In this document: positions 10,033-20,225 of the stretch, one piece after another
How positions within the stretch are numbered: the stretch's first letter is position 1
Layout: each line of letters begins with the position of its first letter
NCBI RefSeq assembly: GCF_000341285.1
Contig: NW_005178468.1
Location: forward strand, 102,051 to 166,050
Reading direction: 5' to 3'
Length of the DNA stretch: 64,000 nt
Source of the DNA: Galdieria sulphuraria
Lineage: Eukaryota > Rhodophyta > Bangiophyceae > Galdieriales > Galdieriaceae
The notes under the pieces: model-generated
What the model saw: the letters and a program-made list of their open reading frames with translations, nothing else
Database searches by the model: none
Told to the model about the DNA's origin: nothing
Translations under genes and position numbers: made by a program

Positions 10033-11323
10033 ATGTCTAAAGAAACTGGAAACATATGTGTTAGCTTGATAGAATCTCACAAGACATTACCGTTACTTGT
10101 TTTGGTAACCAACTTAGGTTTACTCGTCTTCGAAGTGAGTAGTTCAAAACTGAGTTGGGTTTCCAAAGATGTCCGTTTGATGGAACAAGTTGTTTGTGTT
10201 GCATTTTCTCAACAAACTACTCCACTTCGTTTGGCTGTTGTAACCAACGATAAGTGGCTTTTGGTCTTTGAAAGTCAAGATGGTGGATCCGGAGACTCTT
10301 GGAAGTTGCAACTGACAAAGTACGTTACTTTATCGTAGTTGGACTGAAAAAATTGTGCTGAGGATATCTTGCAGATCGTTTAGAAAACGTCCTTCTTGTC
10401 TGGTGTTTTCCAATGAACGTAACCCTAAAGTATTGGTTGCGGATAAAAGTGGTCTCGTGCATACTGTTTCTTTATCAGAAGAAACGCAGAGTTCAAGTTT
10501 AGTAGAACCAAACGCCGAAGAAGACTCTCTTTCAAACGACGAAGATGATTGGTTGGGTCACTATGCAACTATTGTTGCTATGAATGTGTCGATGAATGGT
10601 GAATATGTAATTACAGGTGATAGAGATAACAAAATTAGAATCTCCAACTATCCAAATACTTATCACATTCATTCTTTTTGTTTAAGTGATCCTCATTTCT
10701 TTGTAACAAGGATATGGACTTGTACATTGGAACGAGAATGGCTATTTTCAGTTCATCACAACGGCGAAATGAAAATTTGGGATTGGAATGGAAAACTAAA
10801 GCTTCGGCATATTCATCCTACTATAGGTTTCCTAGTGGATGCAAGCGCTCATGTATATGATAATCATACAGTTTTTGTTGCCTCTATTGCTTATTCTTGT
10901 AACTATTCGTTGCTATGGATAGTGAAATATGATTCTTTGGGGAATAAGTTTCAGCTCAAAAGTGAGCATAAGTTGAACTTACCTGATGTTCCATGTTCAG
11001 TTCGATTCGATACATTGGGACAGCTGTGGTTTTCTTTTTTGAAGGAAGATAAGGGTACTCATAAATTCATTATCAACTATGGAGAACTGTTACTCAATAT
11101 GGAGAATAACAGCGTATCGTCAACTGTAGAGAACAACAACAAACGGAATATTTTCCAGCTGGATACTCATTCTATTCCCATGGAAGGCGCTGTTTCTTCG
11201 TCAATGCAAGTGCTAAAAGCGAAGATGTTGTGGAATCGTCCAGAAATGCTTCACGATATGCGCAAGAAAGAATACGTATTGGACTGGAAAGGAAAGAAAC
11301 GCCGCACCAATTACAATCTGTGA
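10033..11323 (+). CDS. WDR4: tRNA (guanine-N7) methyltransferase non-catalytic subunit (WDR4/Trm82)
   Basis: WDR4/Trm82 is the WD40 partner that stabilises METTL1/Trm8, which makes m7G46 in tRNA. Exons are 10033-10319 and 10375-11323 (55-nt intron), 411 aa. The signature is the block LGHYATIVAMNVSMNGEYVI followed by TGDRDNKIRISNYPNTYHI and then FCLSDPHFVTRI-like residues, which correspond to LGH...TADRDEKIRVS...ESFCLGH..FVS in human WDR4. A further blade reads SVHHNGEMKIWDW. The C-terminal tail is basic and ends RRTNYNL. Its stop lies only 5 bp from that of the convergent archease gene, another tRNA-linked gene. Confidence 0.87.
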
Positions 11324-11328
11324 ACAAC

Positions 11329-12034
11329 TCAAATGTCGACGATGAAATACATATGAATGCGACCCGCTTCTTCTTCCTCCGTAATTTGCATAGCTGAATA
11401 AGTAATTGCCTTGATTTCTGTGCCTTGCGAGTGTCGTTGTGGATCAAATACTTCGCCTTTTCCAACAGCATCGACGAGAAATATATCTAATAGAGAGAAC
11501 GGTGTGAGGTTAAACTCCACTAGTTCTAAACCTTTACTTACTGTCTACTTGAATATTTGTTACTTTCAACTGGCAAAGAATAATATAATTTGCACCATAT
11601 TGAAAAAGACATTCATCCAAAAATTTGTACAAGAGACTGTATAAATCGTGTCCTTGTGCACGAATAGGAACAGAGCCAACGACAGGATCCGGTTTAACTT
11701 GTCTCAAATCTGTCATATAATCAAATAAAGCCAAACCTGCAGCTTCAAAAGCTGTTTCCCAAGAATTGCCCCAGCAGTGAATTTGCACATCAGCAGTATG
11801 ATCCAAATATTCGTAACCCGATAAGTTATCGAGTTGTTGTATAGGAGAGCTTGAATCCTCAACTGGGAATGTCTGAGTGTGGTCAAGACCTTCTGTTTCC
11901 TCTTCCGAAGAAAACTCATCGTGCTTCTCAATTATCAGCTCTTTGTTCCATTCTTTTTCTTGTAAATTACTTGACCCAAGCTGAAAAATAGAACGTTGTG
12001 GCAAAGCCTTCCATTGAGAGGAGTCGTGCTTCAT
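11329..12034 (-). CDS. ARCH: Archease (cofactor of the RtcB tRNA ligase)
   Basis: Archease promotes guanylylation and turnover of the RNA ligase RtcB in tRNA splicing. Exons are 12034-11542 and 11486-11329 (55-nt intron, GTAAGT...TATTAG), 216 aa. The conserved parts are YEYLDHTADVQIHCWG near residue 75, a central LYSLLYKFLDECLF, and the C-terminal FDPQRHSQGTEIKAITYSAM ending in VDI. The Asp/His residues of the metal site (DHTAD, final D) are present. The first 70 residues are an acidic extension not found in the short archaeal proteins. The 43-bp gap to MBF1 on the other side makes this a very tight head-to-head pair. Confidence 0.93.
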
Positions 12035-12077
12035 CAATTCCTATAGAAAAACGATTACAGAATATTAGAGTGCGATA
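12035..12077. promoter_or_regulatory. 43-bp bidirectional promoter between archease and MBF1
   Basis: Only 43 bp lie between the ATG of archease (minus) and the ATG of MBF1 (plus). Core promoter and 5' UTR elements of each gene must therefore overlap the other transcription unit. Confidence 0.6.
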
Positions 12078-12592
12078 ATGGATGACTCCAGTTTTCAGGA
12101 TTGGACGCCAGTAATAGTAAATAAACGAAGTTCAAACAGAAAGAAACCTGCAGCAGGGCCAGTATCTTCACAGAACAGCGGTGAAGTCATTGTAGAAAAG
12201 AAATGTATGTTTCTTTCTTGAAGTTATGTGTTGAATAATACTGGAAGTCAAGTTGGTGTAGGAACAAATAAAAAGGCCACTGGAAGAAACTTGGCAAAAC
12301 TAGAAGAAGAAACGGAAGAGTTTCACTGTAAGTAAAGCAATCAGAGTAGTTTGATGGGAGGAATAGTGAACTGAGTTTTGTGTTGATAGTACCAAAGGTG
12401 TCACTGAGTCTTGCCAAACAAATACAACAAGCAAGGAACGCCAAGAAGATGACTCAGTCGGACCTTGCAAAAGCAGTAAATGAGAAGGCTTCCGTTATTA
12501 ATCAGTACGAGAGAGGTGAGGCTATTCCAGAAGTATCTGTACTAGCAAAGCTTGAAAAAGTGTTGGGTGTGAAGTTGAGAGGCAAGAAATAA
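12078..12592 (+). CDS. MBF1: Multiprotein-bridging factor 1
   Basis: MBF1 is a transcriptional coactivator that bridges bZIP-type activators and TBP and also acts at stalled ribosomes. Three coding segments are seen. The first starts at ATG 12078 (MDDSSFQDWTPVIV..., matching the W-x-T/P-V start of the family) and runs to about 12200. The second, about 12240-12327, reads GTNKKATGRNLAKLEEETEE. The third, 12390-12592, holds the HTH domain with KKMTQSDLAKAVNEK, YERGEAIPE and the ending GVKLRGKK. The second intron (12328-12389, 62 nt) is clean. The first junction is not: a plain GTATGT donor gives a stop, and an upstream GTGAAG donor with acceptor GTGTAG would work but drops VEKK, which looks coding. 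Confidence 0.85.
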
Positions 12593-13277
12593 AAGTTGTT
12601 TCGGTTGAAGATTCTTGAGAAACAAATACCTATTTCTGGTTTGGGTTCAAAACTTTTCAAAGCTATCTTCATTTCCAGTTAATCTCTACATGAAAGTAAA
12701 AAACAAAACAAGTCAAACACAATAACAACTTTTGAGCAAACCTTGAGCAACTTGTTGTGAGTCAACCTCGGGTACGCAAAAAAGTTTTATGTAATATGGT
12801 TGTTTGAAAAAGAATGCACAAATTCCATATCGAACCGATAATTTTCAATATTATATCATCTCCAAATAAAGCACTTTACATGGTGTCAGACATTTTCCAT
12901 TCTTCGGCCTAAATATTGAAAGGAGACATTTTCAATCAATTTTGATCACATTAGATACGAATTTCTGTAAGCATTTCAGTTCAACAAGTGAGAGAAATTC
13001 CAATGAAACAACCTCAAGATGCATCAAGTAAATAAAAATTCTTTCAAGGACTTGCGACAAGTTAAACCTGTAAAAACCAAAAATGCAAAACTGTCAATCT
13101 AAGACCTCCACTCATTAGAAACTAACACGAACATCGTAGAAACCCAACTCTGAGTTGGACTATACAAAATATTGGATTGTAAAAGGGCTCTACAACAGGA
13201 AAGAAATGATAGCTTTGCCATCTCCAATCTCCACCAGAATCTCTGAGCACTTGCGATATACAATTTTACCAATTGTC
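12593..13277. other. Unusually long convergent spacer, no gene seen
   Basis: 685 bp between the stops of MBF1 and the tRNA isopentenyltransferase gene. Other convergent pairs in the window are 0-270 bp apart. No protein-like frame with ATG, no tRNA cloverleaf and no repeat was recognised. It may hold long 3' UTRs or an unrecognised non-coding RNA. Confidence 0.4.
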
Positions 13278-14892
13278 TCAAGCTTCTCTTAATTTGAATT
13301 GAAAGTCACACGCTTCTCGTACTGTAGACTCGATCAAATTCTGGTCTTGAAACAATACTAGCTCAGGTGTATACCTATAGTTATCATTGAACAAATATAT
13401 ACATATTTGCATATGTATTTGTGTGTGCGTAATAAACAGAATATCAGCTTACGTTTTCATCTCTTTTCCTTGTTTTAAAGATATCTCTCGAACCTCAGCA
13501 TCTATAAAAATATAGAAATGGGTCTAGTCAATAAATCGCTAAGACGATCATAGAAATATAAGATACTTGCCAATTCTTTGTCTCGTAGACTCTTTATACT
13601 CTTCTGATGTGGCAGCGAACCAATGCATGATATACTCTATCGGAGCAACATGTGAAATATCATTCGAAAACATCTCAACAGGTACCCAATGAAATAACTC
13701 TTCTCCTCGAAACCTAATTATTCGAAATCTTTTAACATAAAGTACGTGTAGTCTATCACTTTCTACCATTGCAACTGTCTTCGTGCATATTGTCTCGAAG
13801 CATTCTGAAAATCTCTTAAATATTTCATGAACTGATCCAAAGCATTTGTTTCATGATTGGTTAAATATTCAATAGTCTGTCTATAACCGATAGCTTTTCC
13901 GGCAGAAGAGTCTTTCGACAATTCTCTCTTATACAAAAGCTCAAATACTTCCTTCAGTAGACCTAATACGAAATGCTATAAAAGCACCTGAGGAACAAAA
14001 CGGATAATTAAATACCATCTTGAGCAATCATTCGTTCACATCTCCTATCTATAAACCTATTCAACTCTTTGCGTGGAGCAACAAGGAAGAAACAACGAAA
14101 GTCATAATCCAAATCAGTCACAGGTATGCCCTGTAATAACTTTTTTGGATTGGGAGCACCTCCTTGTAGTGGTAACTCACTCAAAGGCTTGCCTGTAGCA
14201 TAATAAATTTCCAATGCTCTTCGCAGCCGATACCAATCATTTCTGCATATTTTAGTTGCTCTCATTGGATCCAGTTGTTCCAGTAACTCAATGGCAAGGT
14301 CCCAATTCCCATTCAGCTCTTCTAATGTCGTTGAAACATAATAAGCCACTGAATTTGTCGCAGGTGGTGTTGCTGGCAATCCATAAATATACCAACGTAC
14401 ATACATGGAAGTACCACCAACGACTATAGGAACTTTGTGTCTGCTAAGAATGGATTTTGTTGCTTCACGAGCACGTTGGAAAAACTCTCCCGCGCTAAAC
14501 TCATAAGTGGGTTCCACTATATCAATCAGATGGTGTACAATCCCATTTCTTTCCTCTATGGAAGGCTTATTGGAACCTACGTCTAGTTTACGATATACTT
14601 GAACAGAATCTGCGGAAATAATTTCTCCATTCAGTAGCTTTGCTAATTCGATAGATATCCTAGTCTTTCCAACACCAGTAGGACCACTTATGACAATCAC
14701 TTTTGGCTTGGCCTCCAAAGAGGACGCTTTCATTCGGCTAAGAAACTTACAAGGCTGCCTTGAACAAAATTGAATAGTATTCGAAACTTTTACAAAGTTT
14801 ACAGCTGCCAAGTCAGTTTTTGAAGTAACTTGTCTGCTCTGGAAAAAGGAAAAGACATAGGAAGTGTTGTAAATAAATCTTGTCTCTGTCAT
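13278..14892 (-). CDS. TRIT1: tRNA dimethylallyltransferase (MiaA/TRIT1/IPT)
   Basis: Transfers dimethylallyl from DMAPP to A37 of tRNAs reading UNN codons. Five exons: 14892-14016, 13962-13767, 13713-13571, 13501-13453 and 13374-13278. The third intron (13570-13502, 69 nt) has a GC donor, GCAAGT; using it joins the frame into DAEVREISLKQGKEMK. Motifs are the P-loop GPTGVGKT, the DMAPP/tRNA motif SADSVQVYRKLDVGSNKP, GGTSMYVRWYI, IGYRQTIEYL, and ASRQYARRQLQW-FRG at an exon junction. A start at ATG 14892 gives 453 aa with a 50-residue Ser/Arg-rich leader that may target plastid or mitochondrion; ATG 14733 gives a 400-aa cytosolic form. No zinc finger is seen at the C-terminus. Confidence 0.93.
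13502..13570 (-). other. GC-AG intron in the tRNA isopentenyltransferase gene
   Basis: The 69-nt intron begins GCAAGT and ends TTTATAG. The neighbouring GT (GTATCT, 4 nt on) leads straight to a stop, whereas the GC donor keeps the frame open across exons 3 and 4 and into exon 5. Confidence 0.8.
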
Positions 14893-15238
14893 GCATGTCG
14901 TCAACGTTTGATTTTCATGAAAGTTTTTTGTAAAATCAATTGTAAATAGAAAAACTATAAGGAAACGGAAACTGTTCAATATACAAGTCCATTGTTTCTT
15001 TGTTTGGAGAGATAGTTTCAAACTATTTCAAACAAAAATTGTAACAAAAGAACTGTCAAAACTTCAATAGCAAAATAAAATTTACTCGTGTCTTACTATA
15101 ATACTATTTATATTCTTTCTCAGCAAGTGAAGTTACAACTCTGTCTATCCATACCAGGCGTACCTTGTCCCATCAAGATAGTTATTCTCAAGACAAACCA
15201 GTTTTGGAATCCAACTTTTACTATCATGCACTTCAACG
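14893..15238. other. Intergenic region upstream of the isopentenyltransferase gene
   Basis: 346 bp between the distal start of TRIT1 and the stop of PAM16, both on the minus strand. It should contain the TRIT1 promoter and the PAM16 3' UTR. The coding frame of TRIT1 stays open to 15021 but without another ATG. No motif seen. Confidence 0.35.
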
Positions 15239-15601
15239 TCAAGAAGAGTGATACTGAGTATTATTCCGTTCCTCAGGTAACGTTTCACCTCTTTTACGTG
15301 CTTCATCTTCAAGAACCAAGCGTGCACTCAATACTTTTGCTTGCAAATACTTACTACCACCTTTGCTTGGGTCATTCAGCTTGTACAATTGGTCACTTCT
15401 CTCAATAATTTCCTTCAAACTAGCGTTTTTCTGAACACCAAACAAGTCAGAAGCCTCGTCAACTGTCATTCTCCTACGAGTTCGTGTTGCAGAAGCTGCG
15501 CCAGGAGCTGGACTAAAGGCCTGGTCTACTATTTCTTTCAAAGCCTTTGCCAGGTATTCTTTATTTGAAAACCACCAAGTCGCAATTTTTCTGGATAACA
15601 T
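15239..15601 (-). CDS. PAM16: Mitochondrial import motor subunit TIM16/PAM16
   Basis: PAM16 is the J-like protein that holds the J-protein PAM18 at the TIM23 channel and restrains Hsp70 stimulation. The 120-aa protein is intronless from ATG 15601. The C-terminal half contains the family core: MTVDEASDLFGVQKNASLKE, ...ERSDQLYKLNDPSKGGSKYL, and QAKVLSARLVLE. In place of the HPD tripeptide of true J-proteins is NDP in YKLNDPS, as usual for PAM16. The N-terminal 30 residues form the hydrophobic/amphipathic membrane-associated part. It acts on the matrix side of the inner mitochondrial membrane. Confidence 0.9.
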   Translation of the reverse strand: MLSRKIATWWFSNKEYLAKALKEIVDQAFSPAPGAASATRTRRRMTVDEASDLFGVQKNASLKEIIERSDQLYKLNDPSKGGSKYLQAKVLSARLVLEDEARKRGETLPEERNNTQYHSS

Positions 15602-15713
15602 GAGAAAGAAAATGTAATACAACTAAATAATAATGCTTTAGTAAGCACCGTCCACGACCCACAAAGCAAAAAGAACCAATTCAACTGTCATATTTAGTAG
15701 AGAGTTATTTGTC

Positions 15714-16808
15714 ATGGAAGTCACTCAAGAATGGTGGCAACAGGCAACTAACGTTCTGCCTGAAGATATTTTAGATATTATGAAGACAGATCCAAAGATT
15801 GATGAATGGAGACAGTCTTTGATAGAAGAACTGTTGGAGGACCGATTAGTAACTGCGTTAAGAGAGGAGAGTGAAAGGCTTGCAGCTGTACAGGTGGCCG
15901 GAATACTTGAGAAAGGCGGTCGTTGGGATGTCGCTTTACAAAGAGATATTTTACAAAGAGTTCGTAGAGAAATTAAAAAAAGTCTTGTTTTTCAACGTTT
16001 CCGAGAACAACTTAAAACCAGGTTGAACAGCACACAGGTGAAGGAAGAATTGAAGCAACTTTGCACCTGTTGTTTGGTAGTGAAAGAGAATTCCTCAAGT
16101 TTGAAAGACGTTGAATATGATGCAGAGACTGCTAATACTTCCAGTTGTAAAGAGGAGGCTGTGGGTTCGAACGCAATTTTCACCTGGGGAGAAGAGGGAT
16201 TCTTGGAAAACAACACCAAAGCAGTTTTGAAACCAGAGACTTTTAGGGAACTAGGAAACAATGAGAATCACGTTGCTGAGATGGAAAGCGAAGAGTATAA
16301 ACTGAAAGACTCTAGCTTTACGAAAGACAGTGACAATGTTGCAGCACCGAATTTTACGAAGGAGGAATATTTTATTGAAAACAACTTTGGTGAAAATGAA
16401 GAAATTTGTATAAATACTGAAAATTCAACTAATAACCAGAGTCACTCTTTGGAAACTCAAGTACAAAGACCTGATGGCAGCGAGATATCTAATAGTCGGG
16501 AAATGGATATGCTAATGTGGAGTGTCCCGAAACAGTCCAAAGTCACACATAAAACTCAGGACATAAAAGATAGAGAATTGAAGAATATCGAGCTCATTGA
16601 TCAAGGTGCAATTGCACAATCTTTGGGTAGCAAGATGGCTGGTCGAAGGGTCAAGTTGTTGCGGTTTACTGAGAAAGGTCAGATGAAATGGATATCAGCT
16701 CAAGTACTGGACTATAAGGAAGAATCTCACCAACACAAGATAATAACAGAGCAAGGAGACGAAGAATGGATTCTCTTTTCAGAGGAAAATATTTTATTAT
16801 CCAAATAG
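15714..16808 (+). CDS. Uncharacterised protein with a C-terminal Tudor-like domain
   Basis: A 364-aa intronless protein from ATG 15714. Residues 1-115 are helical and charged, with repeated basic/acidic segments (IDEWRQSLIEELLEDRLVTA, RDILQRVRREIKKSL). Residues 115-305 are acidic, Ser/Asn-rich and probably disordered. The last 55 residues look like a small SH3-like barrel of Tudor or chromo-barrel type: GRRVKLLRFTEKGQMKWISA, QVLDYKEES, HKIITEQGDEEWILF. The strand pattern with W and Y at the expected places suggests binding of methylated peptides, but this is inference from pattern only. I do not recognise the whole protein. It converges on the TOE1-like gene, 42 bp between stops. Confidence 0.7.
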   Translation: MEVTQEWWQQATNVLPEDILDIMKTDPKIDEWRQSLIEELLEDRLVTALREESERLAAVQVAGILEKGGRWDVALQRDILQRVRREIKKSLVFQRFREQLKTRLNSTQVKEELKQLCTCCLVVKENSSSLKDVEYDAETANTSSCKEEAVGSNAIFTWGEEGFLENNTKAVLKPETFRELGNNENHVAEMESEEYKLKDSSFTKDSDNVAAPNFTKEEYFIENNFGENEEICINTENSTNNQSHSLETQVQRPDGSEISNSREMDMLMWSVPKQSKVTHKTQDIKDRELKNIELIDQGAIAQSLGSKMAGRRVKLLRFTEKGQMKWISAQVLDYKEESHQHKIITEQGDEEWILFSEENILLSK

Positions 16809-16850
16809 CACTTAGAATCAAAAAGGACAATGAAGACTGTTATTTGATAC

Positions 16851-18215
16851 TCATTCTAATGACAGTGACGTTGTACGAGACAAAGAGATGGAATTCCTCT
16901 TTCTCGTTACGTAAGACAGCCCTTTTGAGTGTAAATAAGTGGCAAAAACATAGCCCGTACAGAACGCATCGTAACCTGCAGAATGGTCAGAATGTGCAAA
17001 CGTATTGTTTCCAGCACTCCAACCAAGATGACCCTCAGACTTGTCATTTAACGCACTGGAACAATGTCTTCTGTCACTTTTCGTACAAGTTTGTTCGTTA
17101 CAAGTACTTGAACTCTTACCATCGCTTTTGGCAGAGAAGGAATCAATCTCAGGCGTTTTTCCTTCGAAATGCGGGTTCGGTGCTGTTTCTCTATGATCAG
17201 GGTTGTTTTCAGGATTCCAACATTGTATAAATGTTTCATTTTCACTTTTTCGCTTTTGATTCCATGACACACATAATTGATAAACAGTATCTAATGAAGT
17301 TTCATTTTCACCGTCACTACTTAAAAGTTTGGTGTCATAAATACATGGCAAGAGTTGGTGGAGATTCCTAACAAACTCTTCACTAGTTTTAGGTAAGTTT
17401 TCTTCAAAAGAACTGTATAAAAACGCTAAATCTAACAAGCCATTGTGAAGTATTATTGGAATATCTGCTTGTCCTAAGTGGGCCAATAGACCCAACGGCA
17501 AGATACTCAATAAACTTGACTTTCTCGTCGGTTCCCTTTCTTCGGCTTTGGAAAGACTGAGGAAGAGTTCTGAGTTTTCCTTCTTCCTTCTCTTTTTACT
17601 TTTTTTCTTTTCACCCGAGCTTCTTTTTGTATTTTCGTTCCTTTCCAATATAGCAGTCTTGTATATTTTCAACAACTGATAGTCCTTATTGCTGGACGGA
17701 CGAGTATAATAAATACCATCAAGAAACAGTCGTGTAAAATCAAAACCGTGTCTCACCAAAAAGGTTGCGCTTGAAGGTGATATGACGAAATCGTCACTAG
17801 GAAGTAGTAAAAAGTCAAACGTTCTCACGTAAAACTCCAGAGGCGCCTTGAGGTTTTCTTCCACATCGGCAGTCTGACCCTTCAACAACTTTCCACTTTT
17901 CTTTCCGAGACAAGTATCAGCCACCGAGAAGATACTAAATCCAACAGAAAATATAGCTCTGTTGCTCACTAGTTGTTTCAGACCATCGTATTTTTCGCTT
18001 ATGCAACTTGAAGAAGAACTCCTTGAGTACAAAACCCGAAATTATATTGTGGCATAGGATTATTCTTACTTTCCATAAAGAAGTTTGACGTCTCCTAAAC
18101 CAGAGAACTCTGTATCCACTGCTACAAAATAAGCACTTTCTAAAGCGTCAAACAAATACTCCCATCCTATTTTGGCACCTCCTCTTGTAACAGGTATTAT
18201 TTGTGGTAATTGCAT
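16851..18215 (-). CDS. TOE1: CAF1/DEDD-family 3' exoribonuclease, TOE1-like
   Basis: TOE1 is a deadenylase-type nuclease that trims 3' ends of snRNAs and related RNAs in the nucleus. Exons are 18215-18070 and 18021-16851 (48-nt intron, GTAAGA...TCAAG), 438 aa. The three exonuclease motifs are seen: VAVDTEFSGLGD (motif I, Asp/Glu), IILHNGLLDLAFLY (motif II) and HSAGYDAFCTGYVF (motif III). Between I and II lies VISPSSATFLVRHGFDF as in human TOE1. A Lys/Arg-rich stretch with KKKSKKRRKKE near residue 185 could be a nuclear localisation signal. A Ser-rich insert separates motifs II and III, where human TOE1 has its CCCH zinc finger; I see no such finger. Start at ATG 18215. Confidence 0.85.
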
Positions 18216-18577
18216 TATCCAAGTGGAGACTAATGATAGATAATCTTTACTCTCATCAAAGACTTGAATTCTCCCAAAGATATTATGAAGTGATGAACAT
18301 TTCTGTATCTATTGTCCTGTCTTGAAAAGTAGAGATATTATAATGGAAAGAATCACTGTAAACTTTATGACAATCATCTTTGGTTTCTAAGGAATGTCGT
18401 GGAAACAGAACTTATACAATGAGAAATAGAGCATTCTTTATGTCTCGTTGTCTTCCATGCACGTCCATTCGAATTCTGTTTCTTGTAGTGCTTGTGGTTC
18501 ATTGTGTTTGCGTTGGAAACTAGAATGATTGTGTCTCAATTGGCACTTGAGAAATAAATTTTTCAAGGATAAATTAT
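18216..18577. promoter_or_regulatory. Divergent intergenic region
   Basis: 362 bp between the TOE1-like and the F-box/ApaG start codons. It should contain both promoters. No motif or RNA gene is recognised. Confidence 0.4.
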
Positions 18578-20200
18578 ATGTTTGTCGAACTTTCCGACGA
18601 TATCCTAGCAAAGATATTTGGTTTTCTTGACGCAAGTGACGTTCTTCAGTGTAGTTTAGTGTGCAAATCCTGGTATCGGGTAGCTTTTGGAAATCAAATA
18701 TGGTATGACCTTTGTGAACGTTACTTTTTACCAAAATCTCTTAAGAGTCTATTGACGAAACTGGAAGAAAACGCTATTTCAATATCTAAAAGTCGTTGTT
18801 CAGAGTCAGCCAATCTAGGATCCTGGGAGTTTGGGTTTGTTCAATCAAGCAGACAAACGCTAGGATATGAATCAACGGATAGTGAAGGTTCAGATTCTTC
18901 TACAGCAGCAGAACCTTCAACTATATTATGTGGCACTAAATCATGTTGTTGTCATGGAAGAAAGAGGCTTGCTGTCCTTATCACACACTTTATAAATGAT
19001 GCCGAAGATTCCTATAACAAATATTCACTATTCAAGGAATTCTGTCTTTATTTCTCTCGAGGTTCAAATTATGTAAGTCGTATTGTTAAAGTCTTGGATA
19101 CTTTAGAGACGTTTTGTCGAAGAGCAAACTTGGCTGCAGCACGTACTTTACTTCCTGGTGTTGATGACAACTGCATAGTGGAACACGTTGGAAACGAGTT
19201 GCCTGCTGACTTGTACTGCCTCTATCGTTTGTGCAGCGGTCAATATATTCCTTCAGATTATTCACAGTTTCAAGGCATCCTAGGAGGATATTTGTTTTAT
19301 GATGTGCTAGTAGATTGCAATCTTTCTTCTGTTTGTAGCATGCAAGTTTCTGAGCTAGGAAATCGTCGAATACTCAAGGTATGTTCTCATTGCATTTCCA
19401 TTCAAAGAATGTCAAGTTCTTATAGCTGTAGATTGGACAAGACATGTTTTGGTATAATAATCGAGGAAGCCAAGGTCTTTTCATTGATTTAGAAACAAAA
19501 CATGTCATTGAGCTTACACAGAATCATTATGTTATCGCTTCAAATGACATCGTAACGTATCTAGAGAAGTATGTAAATGATTTATCCAGTAACAGTCTTA
19601 TGGTTGATCGAAATACCAAACAAATATTACGTTTTTGTCTTTGTCCAACGTATTCAGGCTACTCAGATGTTGTAACAGGATATATCCGCATTCAAGCAAC
19701 TTGCCTGTTTGTTCCAGGAATAAGCAAATTCTCCCATTTTCAAGAACAAGATGAATTTGTATTTGCTTATCGAATTCGAATCTCTATGTTATCGTCCGCT
19801 CCTTCACATTATATGTTTCGTTTGGAACAACGACATTGGATAGTAACGGATACGGATGGGCATGTGGAGAATATCCGTGGTCCAGGAGTGATAGGAGAGG
19901 TATGATAATTCTTTTGTGGAGTTTATGATCTCTTAATATTTATAGCATCCCATTTTCCATCCTGGGAGTGTTTTTGATTATGCCTCTTGTGCACCGCTCA
20001 GAGGACCTGTTGGAAAGATGAAGGGTTCCTTTACTTTTCGTCCTTTGCACCATGAACCTGGTTCAGAGATTGCAGCACCCTTCATTGCACAAGTTGGAGA
20101 GTTGCATCTAAACATTTTTGAACGCTATCGTTTTCCTCCAGATTCACCTGAAAGATATCTGCAACTTCAAAAAAGGTGGGAGAGAGACAAGAGTTTTTGA
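18578..20200 (+). CDS. F-box protein with SUKH (SMI1/KNR4) and ApaG domains, SKIP16-like
   Basis: Three exons, 18578-19378, 19432-19899 and 19946-20200 (introns of 53 and 46 nt, both phase 0), 507 aa. Residues 3-45 form the F-box (LSDDILAKIFGFLDASDVLQ, CSLVCKSWYRVA). Residues about 205-330 resemble the SMI1/KNR4 (SUKH) fold: ELPADLYCLYRLCSGQ and GGYLFYD. The C-terminal 140 residues are an ApaG/DUF525 domain: ISMLSSAPSH, RHWIVTDTDGHVENIRGPGVIG and MKGSFTFRPLH. The same order occurs in plant SKIP16 and human FBXO3, substrate receptors of SCF ubiquitin ligases. No substrate can be named. Confidence 0.88.
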
Positions 20201-20225
20201 TATGAGGATATGCAGTGGAATTCTG

